Positions 1-8,158 of a DNA stretch of 55,747 nt are shown one piece after another. The notes below the pieces were generated by a model. That model saw only the letters and a program-made list of their open reading frames with translations, was not told the DNA's origin and searched no databases. The DNA is taken from NCBI GenBank assembly GCA_024275145.1, contig JAJRZR010000004.1, positions 1 to 55,747 of the forward strand. The letters are read 5' to 3'. Each line of letters begins with the position of its first letter. The stretch's first letter is position 1. The translations under genes were made by a program, and so were the position numbers. This DNA is from Deltaproteobacteria bacterium. Its GTDB lineage: Bacteria; Desulfobacterota; Dissulfuribacteria; Dissulfuribacterales; QOAL01.

Positions 1-585
1 TCACTTCATATATTTCCAGGTGAAGAATATCTACATATGCAACGACAGGCGGTGCTTCCCGGCCTTGACATCTCTATCGGAGAGCCCCTCATGGCCACCT
101 GGGAGGACGCCCTGAAAATACTCAATGTGGTGTTCAAGGAGTTCCCATCCCCTGACGAAGGATGTGCTGTTCTGGCTGGCCACGGCTCTCCCAATACCTA
201 CGCTGCGCCTTCAACAGCCGTATACCTGGCCTTTGACAGGCTGCTTCGTTCCCATTTCCAGAATGTATTCTTGGGAAGCGTAGAGGGTGTACCCGACAGG
301 AAAGAGGCCCTGGACAGGGCGAAGGCATATCCAGGCCGCCACGTTCGATTCATTCCACTGATGCTCGTTGCAGGAGATCACGTGATGAATGACATCATGG
401 GCGACAAACCAGGAGGTGATGGTGAACTGTCATGGGCACTCGAGCTCAAAAAGGCAGGCAAGTTTGTGGACTGTCCGACTGTCAAGGTAAGGGGAAAAAC
501 ATATTTCAAAGGACTTGGTTTCTATGATGTTACCTCTGAGATCTTCATAGAGCATATCCATCAGGCATTAAGGGATTTTATGTAG
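1..585 (+). CDS. cbiK: Sirohydrochlorin cobaltochelatase-like protein, 5' partial
   Basis: The frame is open from the first base of the window (it reads SLHIFPGEEY before the first ATG at 37), so the N-terminal part lies outside. The visible 194 residues resemble the C-terminal portion of CbiK, the class II chelatase that inserts Co2+ (or Fe2+) into sirohydrochlorin for anaerobic B12 or heme synthesis. Seen: a first metal-binding His in GHGSPN, a second in VAGDHVMND, and the usual GLGFYD...HIHQAL ending. CbiK enzymes act as small single-domain proteins; some Desulfovibrio forms are exported, which cannot be judged here. An LbtU-like porin and a Feo-type small protein follow, so a metal-acquisition neighbourhood is plausible but inferred. 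Confidence 0.8.
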   Translation, partial: SLHIFPGEEYLHMQRQAVLPGLDISIGEPLMATWEDALKILNVVFKEFPSPDEGCAVLAGHGSPNTYAAPSTAVYLAFDRLLRSHFQNVFLGSVEGVPDRKEALDRAKAYPGRHVRFIPLMLVAGDHVMNDIMGDKPGGDGELSWALELKKAGKFVDCPTVKVRGKTYFKGLGFYDVTSEIFIEHIHQALRDFM

Positions 586-721
586 GCCCCTCCGGGCACC
601 CTACCCTTTTTCCCTGCACGGGTCTTCGTTTCGAATGGGTTCATGCGGCCCGTGTGCATTACGGATCGGATCTAACGCTAGAGAACTTCTGAATAGGGGG
701 CATAAAAATTGGGTGTTACTA

Positions 722-750
722 TTGACAAATAATGGCTATTAGTTTTTATT
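722..750 (+). promoter_or_regulatory. Possible sigma-70 promoter upstream of the LbtU-like porin
   Basis: TTGACA at 722-727 is followed after 17 bases by TTTATT (745-750), a 4/6 match to TATAAT. It would give a leader of about 210 bases before the porin ATG at 970, containing the inverted repeat at 761-813. Consensus -35, weak -10; no experimental basis. Confidence 0.35.
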
Positions 751-760
751 CGCAATAAGG

Positions 761-813
761 GCCTGTGGAAAACGACTGCTTTGCCCGGCAAGATTAAAGA
801 TTTCCCACAGGCT
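761..813. repeat. Imperfect inverted repeat in porin leader
   Basis: GCCTGTGGAAA (761-771) is mirrored by TTTCCCACAGGC (801-812), one bulged base apart, and the segment between carries a second palindrome TTGCCCGGCAA (781-791). The left arm contains TGTGGAAAA, which is also a DnaA-box-like nonamer. It may form a structured mRNA leader or be a protein-binding site; function unknown. Confidence 0.5.
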
Positions 814-969
814 CTGCAGGAATTTCTTGAAAGATGACCATGCCTTTTCAAGGCCGGGGTACCTGAAGACTTCATGCCTGTATGACCAGTATTCTGGCAG
901 TCCCCAATGCAGGGTGTATTTTGGTCAGTACTTTCGGGGGTTCCAAAAAATTTAAAGGGAGGTATCTAG

Positions 970-2262
970 ATGAAGGGGGTAAAATCAGGGGTGTTTATTG
1001 CGTTACTAGCAGGGGTCCTATCCCTTGTATCGATGCCGGTGCTTGCGTCTGATCCTTCGGGACTTGAGGCAACCGTACAGGAATTGATCAAACAAAACCG
1101 GGAGCTTACTCAAAGACTTCAACAAGTAGAGCAGGAACTCCAGAGGCTCAAAGGCCAGGAAGTTTCATCCACTGTCCACGCTGCCGGCGAAAAAAAAGAG
1201 ACAGGCTTCCTTTCTGGTCTTGACAGCCACGTGGAGATAGGCGGACTGCTTGAGTTTGGTGGGGCCTATCAAAACGTGTCAGTAAGGGATGGAAGGGACT
1301 ACGATGACAGTGATCTTGCAATGACCACGGTAGAGCTGGACCTTGGTGTCGAATTCAATGAATGGGTAAGCGCTGACGCATGCTTCCTCTATGAGGATCC
1401 TACATTTGAAAACAACGAAACCAGTATCGATCTGGATTCCGCGGTGATAAACATAGGCAACACGGAAAAGATCCCTTTCAGGCTTGCCATGGGCAAGATG
1501 TATGTTCCCTTTGGTGCCTTGCTCACACACTTTCCAGATGATCCGTTGATCGATGCCCCTGTCACCTTGAAGCTCGGGGAGACAAACGAAAAGGCGTTGC
1601 TCGTTGGATATGACAATCGGGGGCTGTCCCTGTCAGCGTATGTCTACAATGGAGACGTTAATGAAGAGGGAGAGACAAACAACCGGCTTGAAAACTATGG
1701 CCTTGATGCCCATATATCCTACGGAATTGATCTGTCCTCTGCATCGCTATACGAAAAGGGAGAGAAATACAAACACAACCCGGAAAACTGCATCGACTTC
1801 CTGCTTGGTGTCTCCTATATCTCGAATCTGGCCGATTCCGACACGATCGCCGAGGTGGTTGACGATGAGGTAGAGGACTATGTCGGCGGTTTCGATGCCT
1901 ACTTCCACGCCGAACACTGCGGACTGTTCCTCGATGCCGAATACATGACTGCCACGGATTCCTTCGCCAGGGATGAATTGTTGCCAGGTCAAAAGGATGC
2001 CCAGCCTGCGGTATGGAACTTTGAGGCAGGATTCAATTACAACTGGTGGAGGAACCTGGAGGTAGCCTTCAAATATGCAGGCTCAGAGGATGCCGAAGGG
2101 CTTGGCATCCCAGAAGATCGCTACGGTATCAATTTCAACCAGGACCTGTTTGAAAATGTCGTCCTTTCCCTGGGATATCTACATGACGAGTATGCCCAAA
2201 AGGATGTTGACAACAGGGACGACAGGGACCTTGTATTTGGCCAGGTTGCCATAGAATTTTAG
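970..2262 (+). CDS. LbtU-family siderophore porin-like outer membrane protein
   Basis: 430 residues. Seen: a signal peptide (about 1-27, hydrophobic core ending PVLAS), a short coiled-coil segment (about 31-62, rich in Leu/Gln/Glu), then a long Tyr/Asp-rich region alternating hydrophobic and polar residues and ending in Phe, the usual outer-membrane beta-barrel terminus. The layout (signal, coiled coil, one barrel) matches proteins named after Legionella LbtU, which takes up legiobactin; in other bacteria the substrate is untested. GGAGG lies 7 bases before the ATG. A strong hairpin terminator follows at 2293. A general porin is the alternative reading. Confidence 0.72.
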   Translation: MKGVKSGVFIALLAGVLSLVSMPVLASDPSGLEATVQELIKQNRELTQRLQQVEQELQRLKGQEVSSTVHAAGEKKETGFLSGLDSHVEIGGLLEFGGAYQNVSVRDGRDYDDSDLAMTTVELDLGVEFNEWVSADACFLYEDPTFENNETSIDLDSAVINIGNTEKIPFRLAMGKMYVPFGALLTHFPDDPLIDAPVTLKLGETNEKALLVGYDNRGLSLSAYVYNGDVNEEGETNNRLENYGLDAHISYGIDLSSASLYEKGEKYKHNPENCIDFLLGVSYISNLADSDTIAEVVDDEVEDYVGGFDAYFHAEHCGLFLDAEYMTATDSFARDELLPGQKDAQPAVWNFEAGFNYNWWRNLEVAFKYAGSEDAEGLGIPEDRYGINFNQDLFENVVLSLGYLHDEYAQKDVDNRDDRDLVFGQVAIEF

Positions 2263-2292
2263 GCGATCACGGGGATCGAGAATAAACTAAAC

Positions 2293-2341
2293 AAAGGCCC
2301 TTCTCTAAGGGCCTTTTGTCTTGCAGGGCGCCAACGCCCTG
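2293..2341 (+). terminator. Rho-independent terminator plus second hairpin
   Basis: AAAGGCCC (2293-2300) pairs with GGGCCTTT (2309-2316) around an 8-base loop, followed by a short T-containing tail, just after the porin stop. A second perfect hairpin, CAGGGCG-CCAA-CGCCCTG, lies at 2324-2341. Together they should separate the porin from the next small gene. Confidence 0.7.
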
Positions 2342-2357
2342 ATAGAGATATCACGAA

Positions 2358-2543
2358 TTGGAAGATCTAGTAGTTGTCCTCATTGTTGTTCTGTGCGTCC
2401 TGTATGTCATAAGGGGACTTATAAAACAATTTACTGGCCGAAAGGGCTGCGATGGATGCAGTTGCAAGGAGAATTCGTGCCCTAACAGCCCTGGTCACCA
2501 CTTCAACAGGGATGAAAACAAGAAGTCGGACAGCCGTTCATAG
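2358..2543 (+). CDS. FeoB-associated Cys-rich membrane protein-like small protein
   Basis: 61 residues starting at TTG. One transmembrane segment (about 3-23, DLVVVLIVVLCVLYVIRGLI) is followed by a Cys-rich patch GCDGCSCKENSCP and a charged tail. This arrangement is that of the FeoB-associated Cys-rich membrane protein family (PF12669), which usually sits beside feoB; no feoB is in this window. No convincing ribosome-binding site was found, so the start is uncertain. Proposed role in ferrous iron handling is by family only. Confidence 0.6.
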   Translation: MEDLVVVLIVVLCVLYVIRGLIKQFTGRKGCDGCSCKENSCPNSPGHHFNRDENKKSDSRS

Positions 2544-2560
2544 CCTTGGCAAGGTGCGAC

Positions 2561-4006
2561 TCACATGCTGTTGATCCATTCTACCAGGGTCTTGATTCCA
2601 AACCCCTTGGCCCCTTTTCCCAGATGACCAAGGGGCTCCTCCTTGATCGCAGGGCCTGCCATATCCAGATGTATCCAGCCTATGTCATCCCTTACAAACC
2701 CCCTGAGAAAGAGGGCAGCGGTTATTGCACCTCCCCATTTTCCACCAATATTTTTGCAATCCGCGACCGTAGCCTTAAGTTGCTCCATGTACGGCATATG
2801 AAGTGGCAGTGGCCAGAATGCTTCACCGGTCTGCCTGCCAAGCTCTACAATTCTATGAACAAGGGCCTCGTCAGTGCCAAAAATGCCGGCGATATCCTCT
2901 CCAAGGGCCGTGACACAGGCCCCTGTAAGCGTTGCAGCATCGATTATCCAGTCCGGATTACGTTCGCTTGCCAGGCTAAGGGCATCGGCCAATATGAGCC
3001 GCCCTTCGGCATCGGTATTGTCTACCTGTACCGTCTTGCCTGAACGCATCTTGAGGATATCGCCTACATGGTAGGCGTTTTTTGATATATCGTTTTCCGC
3101 CAGGGGGGCGAAAAGGGTCAATCTGACAGGAAGCCTGAGTTCAGCCACTGCGCAGGCAACCCCGAATGCCGTGGCTGCCCCGGCCATATCATATTTCATC
3201 TCAACCTGGGACTGTGGCCGCTTCAAACAATAGCCGCCGGTATCGAAGGTGATTCCCTTGCCTACCAGGGCCAGGTGTGCAGATGCCTTCTTGGGCCTAT
3301 ATTCACCTATCACAAGTCTTGGCTGGCAATGGGCCCCCTTCCCTACTGCCAGCAGACCACCGCAACCTTCCTTTTCAAGCCTCTTTTCGTCCCATATGGT
3401 TATCTTGAGACCTGCCTTTCTCCCTTCGGACTGAAACAGTCTAGCTAGGGAAACCGGTTCAATGGTATTTGGCGGCTCGTTAAGGATATCCCTTGCAAAA
3501 TTTACCCATTTGAACACAATTCCTTTCGCATCAAGGATCTCTTTCCAATCCTGTCCTGGTTCTTCCGGAAGCGCGATCTCCACATCTGGCAGGCCAATTC
3601 TTTCAGAAAGGTATTTGTTGAACCTGTAGCCTCCCAAAATTGCCCCTTCCTGGGCAGCACCCACCAAGGTTGGACGGTTTTCATTCAGCATGATGATTAT
3701 ACGATGCATTCCATCACCCTCGCCTTCTGCGATCGCGTGGGATACCGCTTCCCTGAGTGCCTGTTCGCTTCCTGTGTATTTCTTGTCCAGCCGTACCGAC
3801 TTGGCTATTACCCTCTGTTCATTTATGAATCCGGCAAATACCGTGATGGATTTACCTTGTTCATTTGAGGCCTGCACGTTTCCAAACAGGGAAACAGCCT
3901 CCTCATATGGGAAAAGGGGATCGGTTTCATTGGCAAAAGGCAGAAGTACCAAATCACCCTCACGGGGTTCATAGCCATCCACGATTGCAAGATCAGGCGT
4001 AGGCAT
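2561..4006 (-). CDS. pepA: Leucyl aminopeptidase, M17 family
   Basis: 481 residues counted from the ATG at 4006, chosen over a TTG two codons upstream because GAGAGG lies 8 bases before it. M17 enzymes are cytoplasmic two-metal hexamers that remove N-terminal residues from peptides. The C-terminal catalytic domain shows the expected ligands: Lys250 and Asp255 (GKGITFDTGG), Asp273, and Asp332/Glu334 in the family signature NTDAEGRL (330-337), with catalytic Lys262 and Arg336. Length is normal. It is transcribed towards the Cys-rich small protein and stands alone. Confidence 0.93.
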   Translation of the reverse strand: MPTPDLAIVDGYEPREGDLVLLPFANETDPLFPYEEAVSLFGNVQASNEQGKSITVFAGFINEQRVIAKSVRLDKKYTGSEQALREAVSHAIAEGEGDGMHRIIIMLNENRPTLVGAAQEGAILGGYRFNKYLSERIGLPDVEIALPEEPGQDWKEILDAKGIVFKWVNFARDILNEPPNTIEPVSLARLFQSEGRKAGLKITIWDEKRLEKEGCGGLLAVGKGAHCQPRLVIGEYRPKKASAHLALVGKGITFDTGGYCLKRPQSQVEMKYDMAGAATAFGVACAVAELRLPVRLTLFAPLAENDISKNAYHVGDILKMRSGKTVQVDNTDAEGRLILADALSLASERNPDWIIDAATLTGACVTALGEDIAGIFGTDEALVHRIVELGRQTGEAFWPLPLHMPYMEQLKATVADCKNIGGKWGGAITAALFLRGFVRDDIGWIHLDMAGPAIKEEPLGHLGKGAKGFGIKTLVEWINSM

Positions 4007-4081
4007 TGGCAATACCTCTCAATTCAAGTTATTTTGTTCAAGACCTTATGTGGCCCGTACCTTTGTTAGATGCCACCTCCC

Positions 4082-4131
4082 AAGGGCATGAAGCACTAAC
4101 TCGCCCTTGAGCCGTGTTTTTTACAATAAAT
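4082..4131 (+). repeat. Dispersed palindromic intergenic repeat, copy 1
   Basis: GGGCATGAAGCAC ... CGTGTTTTTTACAATAAAT matches the repeat's left and right arms at the expected spacing. Lies between pepA and the nucleosidase gene. Degenerate copy. Confidence 0.5.
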
Positions 4132-4216
4132 CCGGTCATAAAAGGCTTTTAACACCATTTTATCATAACAATAAAACAAACGGGCCGACATTAAAATAGT
4201 ATTCAGGAATCTCAAC

Positions 4217-5056
4217 ATGATTTTCATCACCACTGCAATGGCCTGTGAGGCCAAGTCATTGACGAGGCCTCTTGGCCTCAAGAAGCTCAAAGAATTCAGG
4301 GAATTTCCTGTGTACGAAGGAGGTGACTTCAGCCTGGTAATATCTGGTATTGGTAAAACCGCCTGTGCAACGGCAACCGCGTTTCTGCTTACAAGGTTTG
4401 AGGCAAACTCGTCCGATCTATTTATAAACCTTGGCCTTTGCGGCACCAAATCCCCACATCTTGCCACGGGCCAAGTCGTTATCGCCAACAAGATAACAGA
4501 CCATGACTCTGGCAGGTGCTTCATCCCTGACATGATGTGGAGACATCCCTTCCAGGAGGTCTCTATAGAAACCTTCTCTAGATGTGTAGAAGACGGTTGG
4601 GGTGGGACAAGGATCTCAGCGACATGTGTAGATATGGAGGCATCAGGGGCCTTTGAAGCGGCAAACTTTTTCCTCTCCCCCCATCAAATTTCCATTGTCA
4701 AAATAGTATACGATCACCTTAGCCCTGGCAAAAACGACCAAGCCTTCGTAACGGATTTTCTCACAATGCCTTGTGCAAGGATCTCGACATGGCTCAGGGA
4801 ATTGCCATCAGGATTGCTCAAGGAGCAGGAACCGCTTACAAACCAGGATCATGAGCTTCTCAGGCATGTAGCCCGTGAAATGAGGCTTACAGACACGATG
4901 TCCCATAAACTCAGGCAACTTGCGGTATATTGCAAGCTCTCTGGACAGGAACTAACGGGCCTCCTTAACGGTTACAGTAGACTCTCCTGCAGGACCAAAA
5001 AGGAGGGCAAGATGGCCTTTGAAAGACTCAAAAAAGAGATACTCTTGAAATGTTGA
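4217..5056 (+). CDS. Nucleoside phosphorylase/nucleosidase-like protein with helical C-terminal extension
   Basis: 279 residues. Residues 1-190 fit the PNP/MTA-SAH nucleosidase fold (COG0775-like): LVISGIGKTACATATAFLL near 40, FINLGLCG near 70 and the nucleoside-binding VDMEASG (138-144). The region between is shorter than in typical nucleosidases. Residues about 195-279 form a charged, probably helical tail of unknown function. Substrate cannot be told; MTA/SAH, futalosine or a modified nucleoside are all possible. The stop overlaps the start of the radical-SAM gene by 7 bases, so the two are probably translationally coupled and work on related substrates. Confidence 0.7.
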   Translation: MIFITTAMACEAKSLTRPLGLKKLKEFREFPVYEGGDFSLVISGIGKTACATATAFLLTRFEANSSDLFINLGLCGTKSPHLATGQVVIANKITDHDSGRCFIPDMMWRHPFQEVSIETFSRCVEDGWGGTRISATCVDMEASGAFEAANFFLSPHQISIVKIVYDHLSPGKNDQAFVTDFLTMPCARISTWLRELPSGLLKEQEPLTNQDHELLRHVAREMRLTDTMSHKLRQLAVYCKLSGQELTGLLNGYSRLSCRTKKEGKMAFERLKKEILLKC

Positions 5057-6060
5057 CCAAACGATTTTCGCACATCTACCTGGAGGATGATGTCCGAAAC
5101 ACCGAAACCGCAAGGAGGATATGCGCCAAATTTCCAGGTGCCCAACAAATCAGGATAAGACATTATAAGGATGTATTTTGTAGAAAAAGACAGGATTTTT
5201 GCCTTCAGAAGCTTGCTCCAAAGCTTATTATCGCAAAAAAACGCCCTCCACTTGTCTATCCTGGTTCGACCAATTGTGATTCCTTTGAAAGCAATCATTT
5301 TTATTACACCTCTTCCATGATGAATTGCCTCTATGATTGTGAATATTGTTATCTTAAGGGTATGTATCCCTCTGCAAATCTAGTGGTTTTTGTAAATCAT
5401 GAAGAAATATTCGAAGAAATAGACAGGAAACTCGAGTCTCATCCAGTGTATCTGTGTGTATCCTATGATACCGACCTGCTTTCGTTTGAAGCAATAACAG
5501 GCTTTGTGGATTTATGGATAGCGTTTTGTGAAGACCGTCCAGACCTACTCCTGGAAATCAGGACCAAGGCCGCCTTCATCAGGCCCTTTCTGACCAGGCC
5601 ACCTCTTGAAAACGTAATCATTGCATGGAGCCTTTCACCAGAATATGTGATCAGAAACCACGAAAGAGGTACCCCCGGCCTGGCAGCAAGGCTAAAAAGC
5701 ATAAAAAGGGTAATGGAGCTCGGTTGGCCGGTAAGGATATGCATTGATCCTGTTCTTTTTATAGATAATTGGGACAGGATCTATCAGGAGTTTCTGGATG
5801 AGGTATTCTTGAATCTGGCAGGAGATCAATTGGCATCAGTCAGCATCGGGGCCTTTCGTATATCAAAGGGGTATCTGAAAAGGGCAAGGCGGAGGTATCC
5901 TTGTTCCAGGATCCTGCACTATCCCTTCGAATTGAACCGGAACGGCGTCTACTGCTATCCACCATTCCTTGAGGACAAGATACTTGGAGATCTTGCCCAG
6001 CGGGTTGCCAGATTCGTTCCCACGGAGAAGATAAGGCTTTTCACATCTTCTACTCCCTGA
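5050..6060 (+). CDS. Spore photoproduct lyase-like radical SAM protein
   Basis: 336 residues. The iron-sulfur motif C93-x3-C97-x2-C100 sits in SSMMNCLYDCEYCYLKGMYP, the arrangement of the SplB family, which uses SAM to reverse thymine-dimer spore photoproduct. Cys136 (VYLCVSYD) lies about where the hydrogen-donor Cys of Bacillus SplB is expected, but alignment is needed. Homologues occur in bacteria that do not sporulate, where the substrate is unknown. It overlaps the nucleosidase-like gene upstream and, convergently by 11 bases, mlaA downstream. Confidence 0.8.
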   Translation: MLTKRFSHIYLEDDVRNTETARRICAKFPGAQQIRIRHYKDVFCRKRQDFCLQKLAPKLIIAKKRPPLVYPGSTNCDSFESNHFYYTSSMMNCLYDCEYCYLKGMYPSANLVVFVNHEEIFEEIDRKLESHPVYLCVSYDTDLLSFEAITGFVDLWIAFCEDRPDLLLEIRTKAAFIRPFLTRPPLENVIIAWSLSPEYVIRNHERGTPGLAARLKSIKRVMELGWPVRICIDPVLFIDNWDRIYQEFLDEVFLNLAGDQLASVSIGAFRISKGYLKRARRRYPCSRILHYPFELNRNGVYCYPPFLEDKILGDLAQRVARFVPTEKIRLFTSSTP

Positions 6061-6886
6061 TCGCCTGCCGTCTGTTTTGTATGTACGCATTCCGAACGGC
6101 AACATAGGGATCAAAGGCCGACTCCTTGAGTGCCTCGTAATCCCCAAGGGTCAGGGATGTCTTGTTTACTATCTCAAAGCCCCTTAGCCCAAACGAAAGC
6201 CCAAGGGGTTTTACGTATGAATCCGGCTGCAAGGCGTAATCTCCCAGGAACCCAAAGGAGTCACGCACAGTAGAGGGACCCAACAGGGGCCACACTATAT
6301 AGAATCCGTCTCCAAGGCCCCATGTTGCAAGTGTCTGGCCGGTATCCTCCGACGGGGGATTTAGCCATGCATAGTCCTTTGATGGGGTCATGAAGCCCAG
6401 TAATCCAACGCTAGTATTTACGACGAAACGGCAGGTTTCCTTGCCAGCCCTCTTGAATTTTCCCTGAAGCAGGTCATTTACAAGGCGTACCGGGTAGACG
6501 ATATTATAAAAAAAGTTCCTGATTCCTGTTCGTATTTTTTTAGGGGTTACAAACCGATAGCCCCTTGCTACCGGCTTGAGGACATCAAAATACAGCCGGT
6601 CGTTGAAGGTGAACATAGCACGGTTGAAGCCTTCGAGTGGATCCTTTACCAGGCTTTCCTCATCGTCACCATAGTCGTCGTAATCCTCGTCATAATCATA
6701 GTTCTCATCGCCATGCCGATCCTGACCAACGGAAACCGAGGATACCGACGTGTTGACCTGCATGGCCGCCCCCTTATCATCTGCTGCCATGGACATCTCA
6801 TGCCCTGAAAGGAAAATATACAGTAGTAAACCAGCGGTCATGCCCACAAAGAAGGAGATTTTTCTTGTTGGTTTCAATTCGACCAT
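6050..6886 (-). CDS. mlaA: MlaA-like outer-membrane phospholipid transport protein
   Basis: 278 residues. The body from about 80 onwards is the MlaA (VacJ) domain: DPLEGFNRAMFTFNDRLYF, YPVRLVNDLLQGKF, SVGLLGFMTPSKD, GLGDGFYIVWPLLGPST. MlaA removes misplaced phospholipid from the outer leaflet and passes it to MlaC. The leader (residues 1-35, ending MSMAADD) is hydrophobic but has no lipobox Cys, unlike E. coli MlaA, and is followed by a very acidic Asp/Tyr/Glu linker (about 58-80). It is the last gene of the mlaE-F-D-C-A series. GAGGA lies 7 bases before the ATG. Confidence 0.92.
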   Translation of the reverse strand: MVELKPTRKISFFVGMTAGLLLYIFLSGHEMSMAADDKGAAMQVNTSVSSVSVGQDRHGDENYDYDEDYDDYGDDEESLVKDPLEGFNRAMFTFNDRLYFDVLKPVARGYRFVTPKKIRTGIRNFFYNIVYPVRLVNDLLQGKFKRAGKETCRFVVNTSVGLLGFMTPSKDYAWLNPPSEDTGQTLATWGLGDGFYIVWPLLGPSTVRDSFGFLGDYALQPDSYVKPLGLSFGLRGFEIVNKTSLTLGDYEALKESAFDPYVAVRNAYIQNRRQAIRE

Positions 6887-6906
6887 CTGACTATCCTCAA
6901 TCCCTA

Positions 6907-7569
6907 TTATGGCTTAGCAGTGGAGGGTTCTTCCTTTTCAGGCTGATTAACCTTGTTTCGCATCTCTTCCAATACCTGTTCAGGGGATTTCTTCCTGAGC
7001 AGCTCATTGAATTGGCTCCTGTAATTCTTCACAAGGCTGACCCCATCTATGACTACATCATATCCTACCCACCTACCCTTCTTTCGTATCAATCGGTAAT
7101 AGATGGGTACCTCCTGGCCGTTGTAGAGCACCTTCGTGCGTATCTCTACCTTGTTTCTGGAAAATTTGATTTCCTTTCCAAAAATTATCCTTTCGCCTGA
7201 ATAGCTTTCTACCTTTTTAAGGTAGGTTTTCTCGAGCAATTTGGCAAACAAATCACTGAACTCCTGAAACTGTTCAGGGCTGAATTGCCTGCGGTGCCTG
7301 CCCAGGACCCATTTCGAGGTCTCCTGAAAATCGAATATCTGATAGACCAGCTCACGTAGCCTGGCACGACGTCTCTCCTTGTTGCATTCTCCTTTGTATG
7401 CAGGGTTCTGAAGCACACCTATTATGCCATTTATGGCGTCCTTCACGACCTTATATGGATCATCCTGCGGAAATCCGGCATACACACTGCCTGATGAAAT
7501 AAAGAGTATGGCCATAAATACAGCCAGTATCCTACATGTGGAAATGCCCTTCATTAGCTTCATTTTCAT
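6907..7569 (-). CDS. mlaC: MlaC-like periplasmic phospholipid shuttle
   Basis: 220 residues from the ATG at 7569; a longer frame begins at 7620 but the signal peptide (MKMKLMKGISTCRILAVFMAILFI region, ending VYAGF) starts here and GGAAGG is just upstream. An ATG at 7563 is equally possible. The mature part has the MlaC/Ttg2D pattern (YQIFDFQETSKWVLGRHRR, FSDLFAKLLEKTYL, YRLIRKKGRWVGYDVVIDGVSLV). It carries phospholipids between MlaA and the inner-membrane MlaFED complex. It lies between mlaD and mlaA on the same strand. Confidence 0.9.
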   Translation of the reverse strand: MKMKLMKGISTCRILAVFMAILFISSGSVYAGFPQDDPYKVVKDAINGIIGVLQNPAYKGECNKERRRARLRELVYQIFDFQETSKWVLGRHRRQFSPEQFQEFSDLFAKLLEKTYLKKVESYSGERIIFGKEIKFSRNKVEIRTKVLYNGQEVPIYYRLIRKKGRWVGYDVVIDGVSLVKNYRSQFNELLRKKSPEQVLEEMRNKVNQPEKEEPSTAKP

Positions 7570-7660
7570 TATCCTTCCGATGCCTGGATAGCGCTCAAAC
7601 ATCTCCCTGTTACACTCCAAAGCAAACCTTAAATGCGCGGCCCTGACCCTTACGTCCCAC

Positions 7661-7705
7661 AGGGCATTGAAAACACGGCGGGCGGGTGCATTTTCACGGT
7701 AAAAT
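7661..7705 (+). repeat. Dispersed palindromic intergenic repeat, copy 2
   Basis: GGGCATTGAAAACACGGC followed by GGGTGCATTTTCACGGTAAAA: both arms and the inner GGC/GGGC element are present. It sits between mlaD and mlaC, so if transcribed it would form a hairpin inside the operon message. Confidence 0.6.
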
Positions 7706-7711
7706 CAATGG

Positions 7712-8158
7712 CTACACCTTACCATGGACAAATTGCCTTATGAGGTCTTCTATATCCAGGGTGGATTCGGTATCCGTGATCGTATCCCCTGGTTTCAGGA
7801 TCTCTTCTGACCCACCGGGTGTTATCGATATATATTTGTCACCAATAAGGCCGCTGGTTTTGACCGATGCAATGGCGTCTTCCTGAACCGGGATATCTTT
7901 CTTTATCTTGAGTGAGACCACTGCCATTTCGGAATTGACATCAAGTCTTATGTCACCGACTCTCCCCACTTCCACCCCTGCAATCTCAACACTGCTGTCA
8001 GGTTTGAGCCCGCTCACATTATCAAACTTGGCATATATCACGTAGAAATTACCACCTATTATCTCCATCTTACCCAGCTTGACGGTAAGATACACCACAC
8101 ACAAGAGGCCAATAAAGACAAACACGCCTACTGCCGTTTCCATGGTATATTTTTTCAT
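7712..8158 (-). CDS. mlaD: MlaD-like MCE-domain lipid transport protein
   Basis: 148 residues. An N-terminal membrane anchor (about 8-27, VGVFVFIGLLCVVYLTVKLG) is followed by one MCE domain (GLKPDSSVEIAGVEVGRV, VKTSGLIGDKYISITPGG). MlaD forms the periplasmic hexameric ring on the MlaFEDB transporter. Its ATG overlaps the mlaF stop (ATGA-type), pointing to translational coupling. Size is normal for single-MCE proteins. Confidence 0.93.
   Translation of the reverse strand: MKKYTMETAVGVFVFIGLLCVVYLTVKLGKMEIIGGNFYVIYAKFDNVSGLKPDSSVEIAGVEVGRVGDIRLDVNSEMAVVSLKIKKDIPVQEDAIASVKTSGLIGDKYISITPGGSEEILKPGDTITDTESTLDIEDLIRQFVHGKV

Larger units (their letters stand above)
586..969. other. Intergenic region with promoter and inverted repeat
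   Basis: No supportable gene in these 384 bases. It holds a possible promoter (722-750), an imperfect inverted repeat (761-813), and the ribosome-binding site of the porin gene. The stretch around 903-925 (GCAGGGTGTATTTTGGTCA) resembles the right arm of the dispersed palindromic repeat seen elsewhere in the window. I saw no cobalamin-riboswitch B12 box. Confidence 0.5.

Noticed and set aside
586-969. Cobalamin riboswitch between cbiK-like and porin genes
   Set aside because: No B12 box or conserved core sequence was found.
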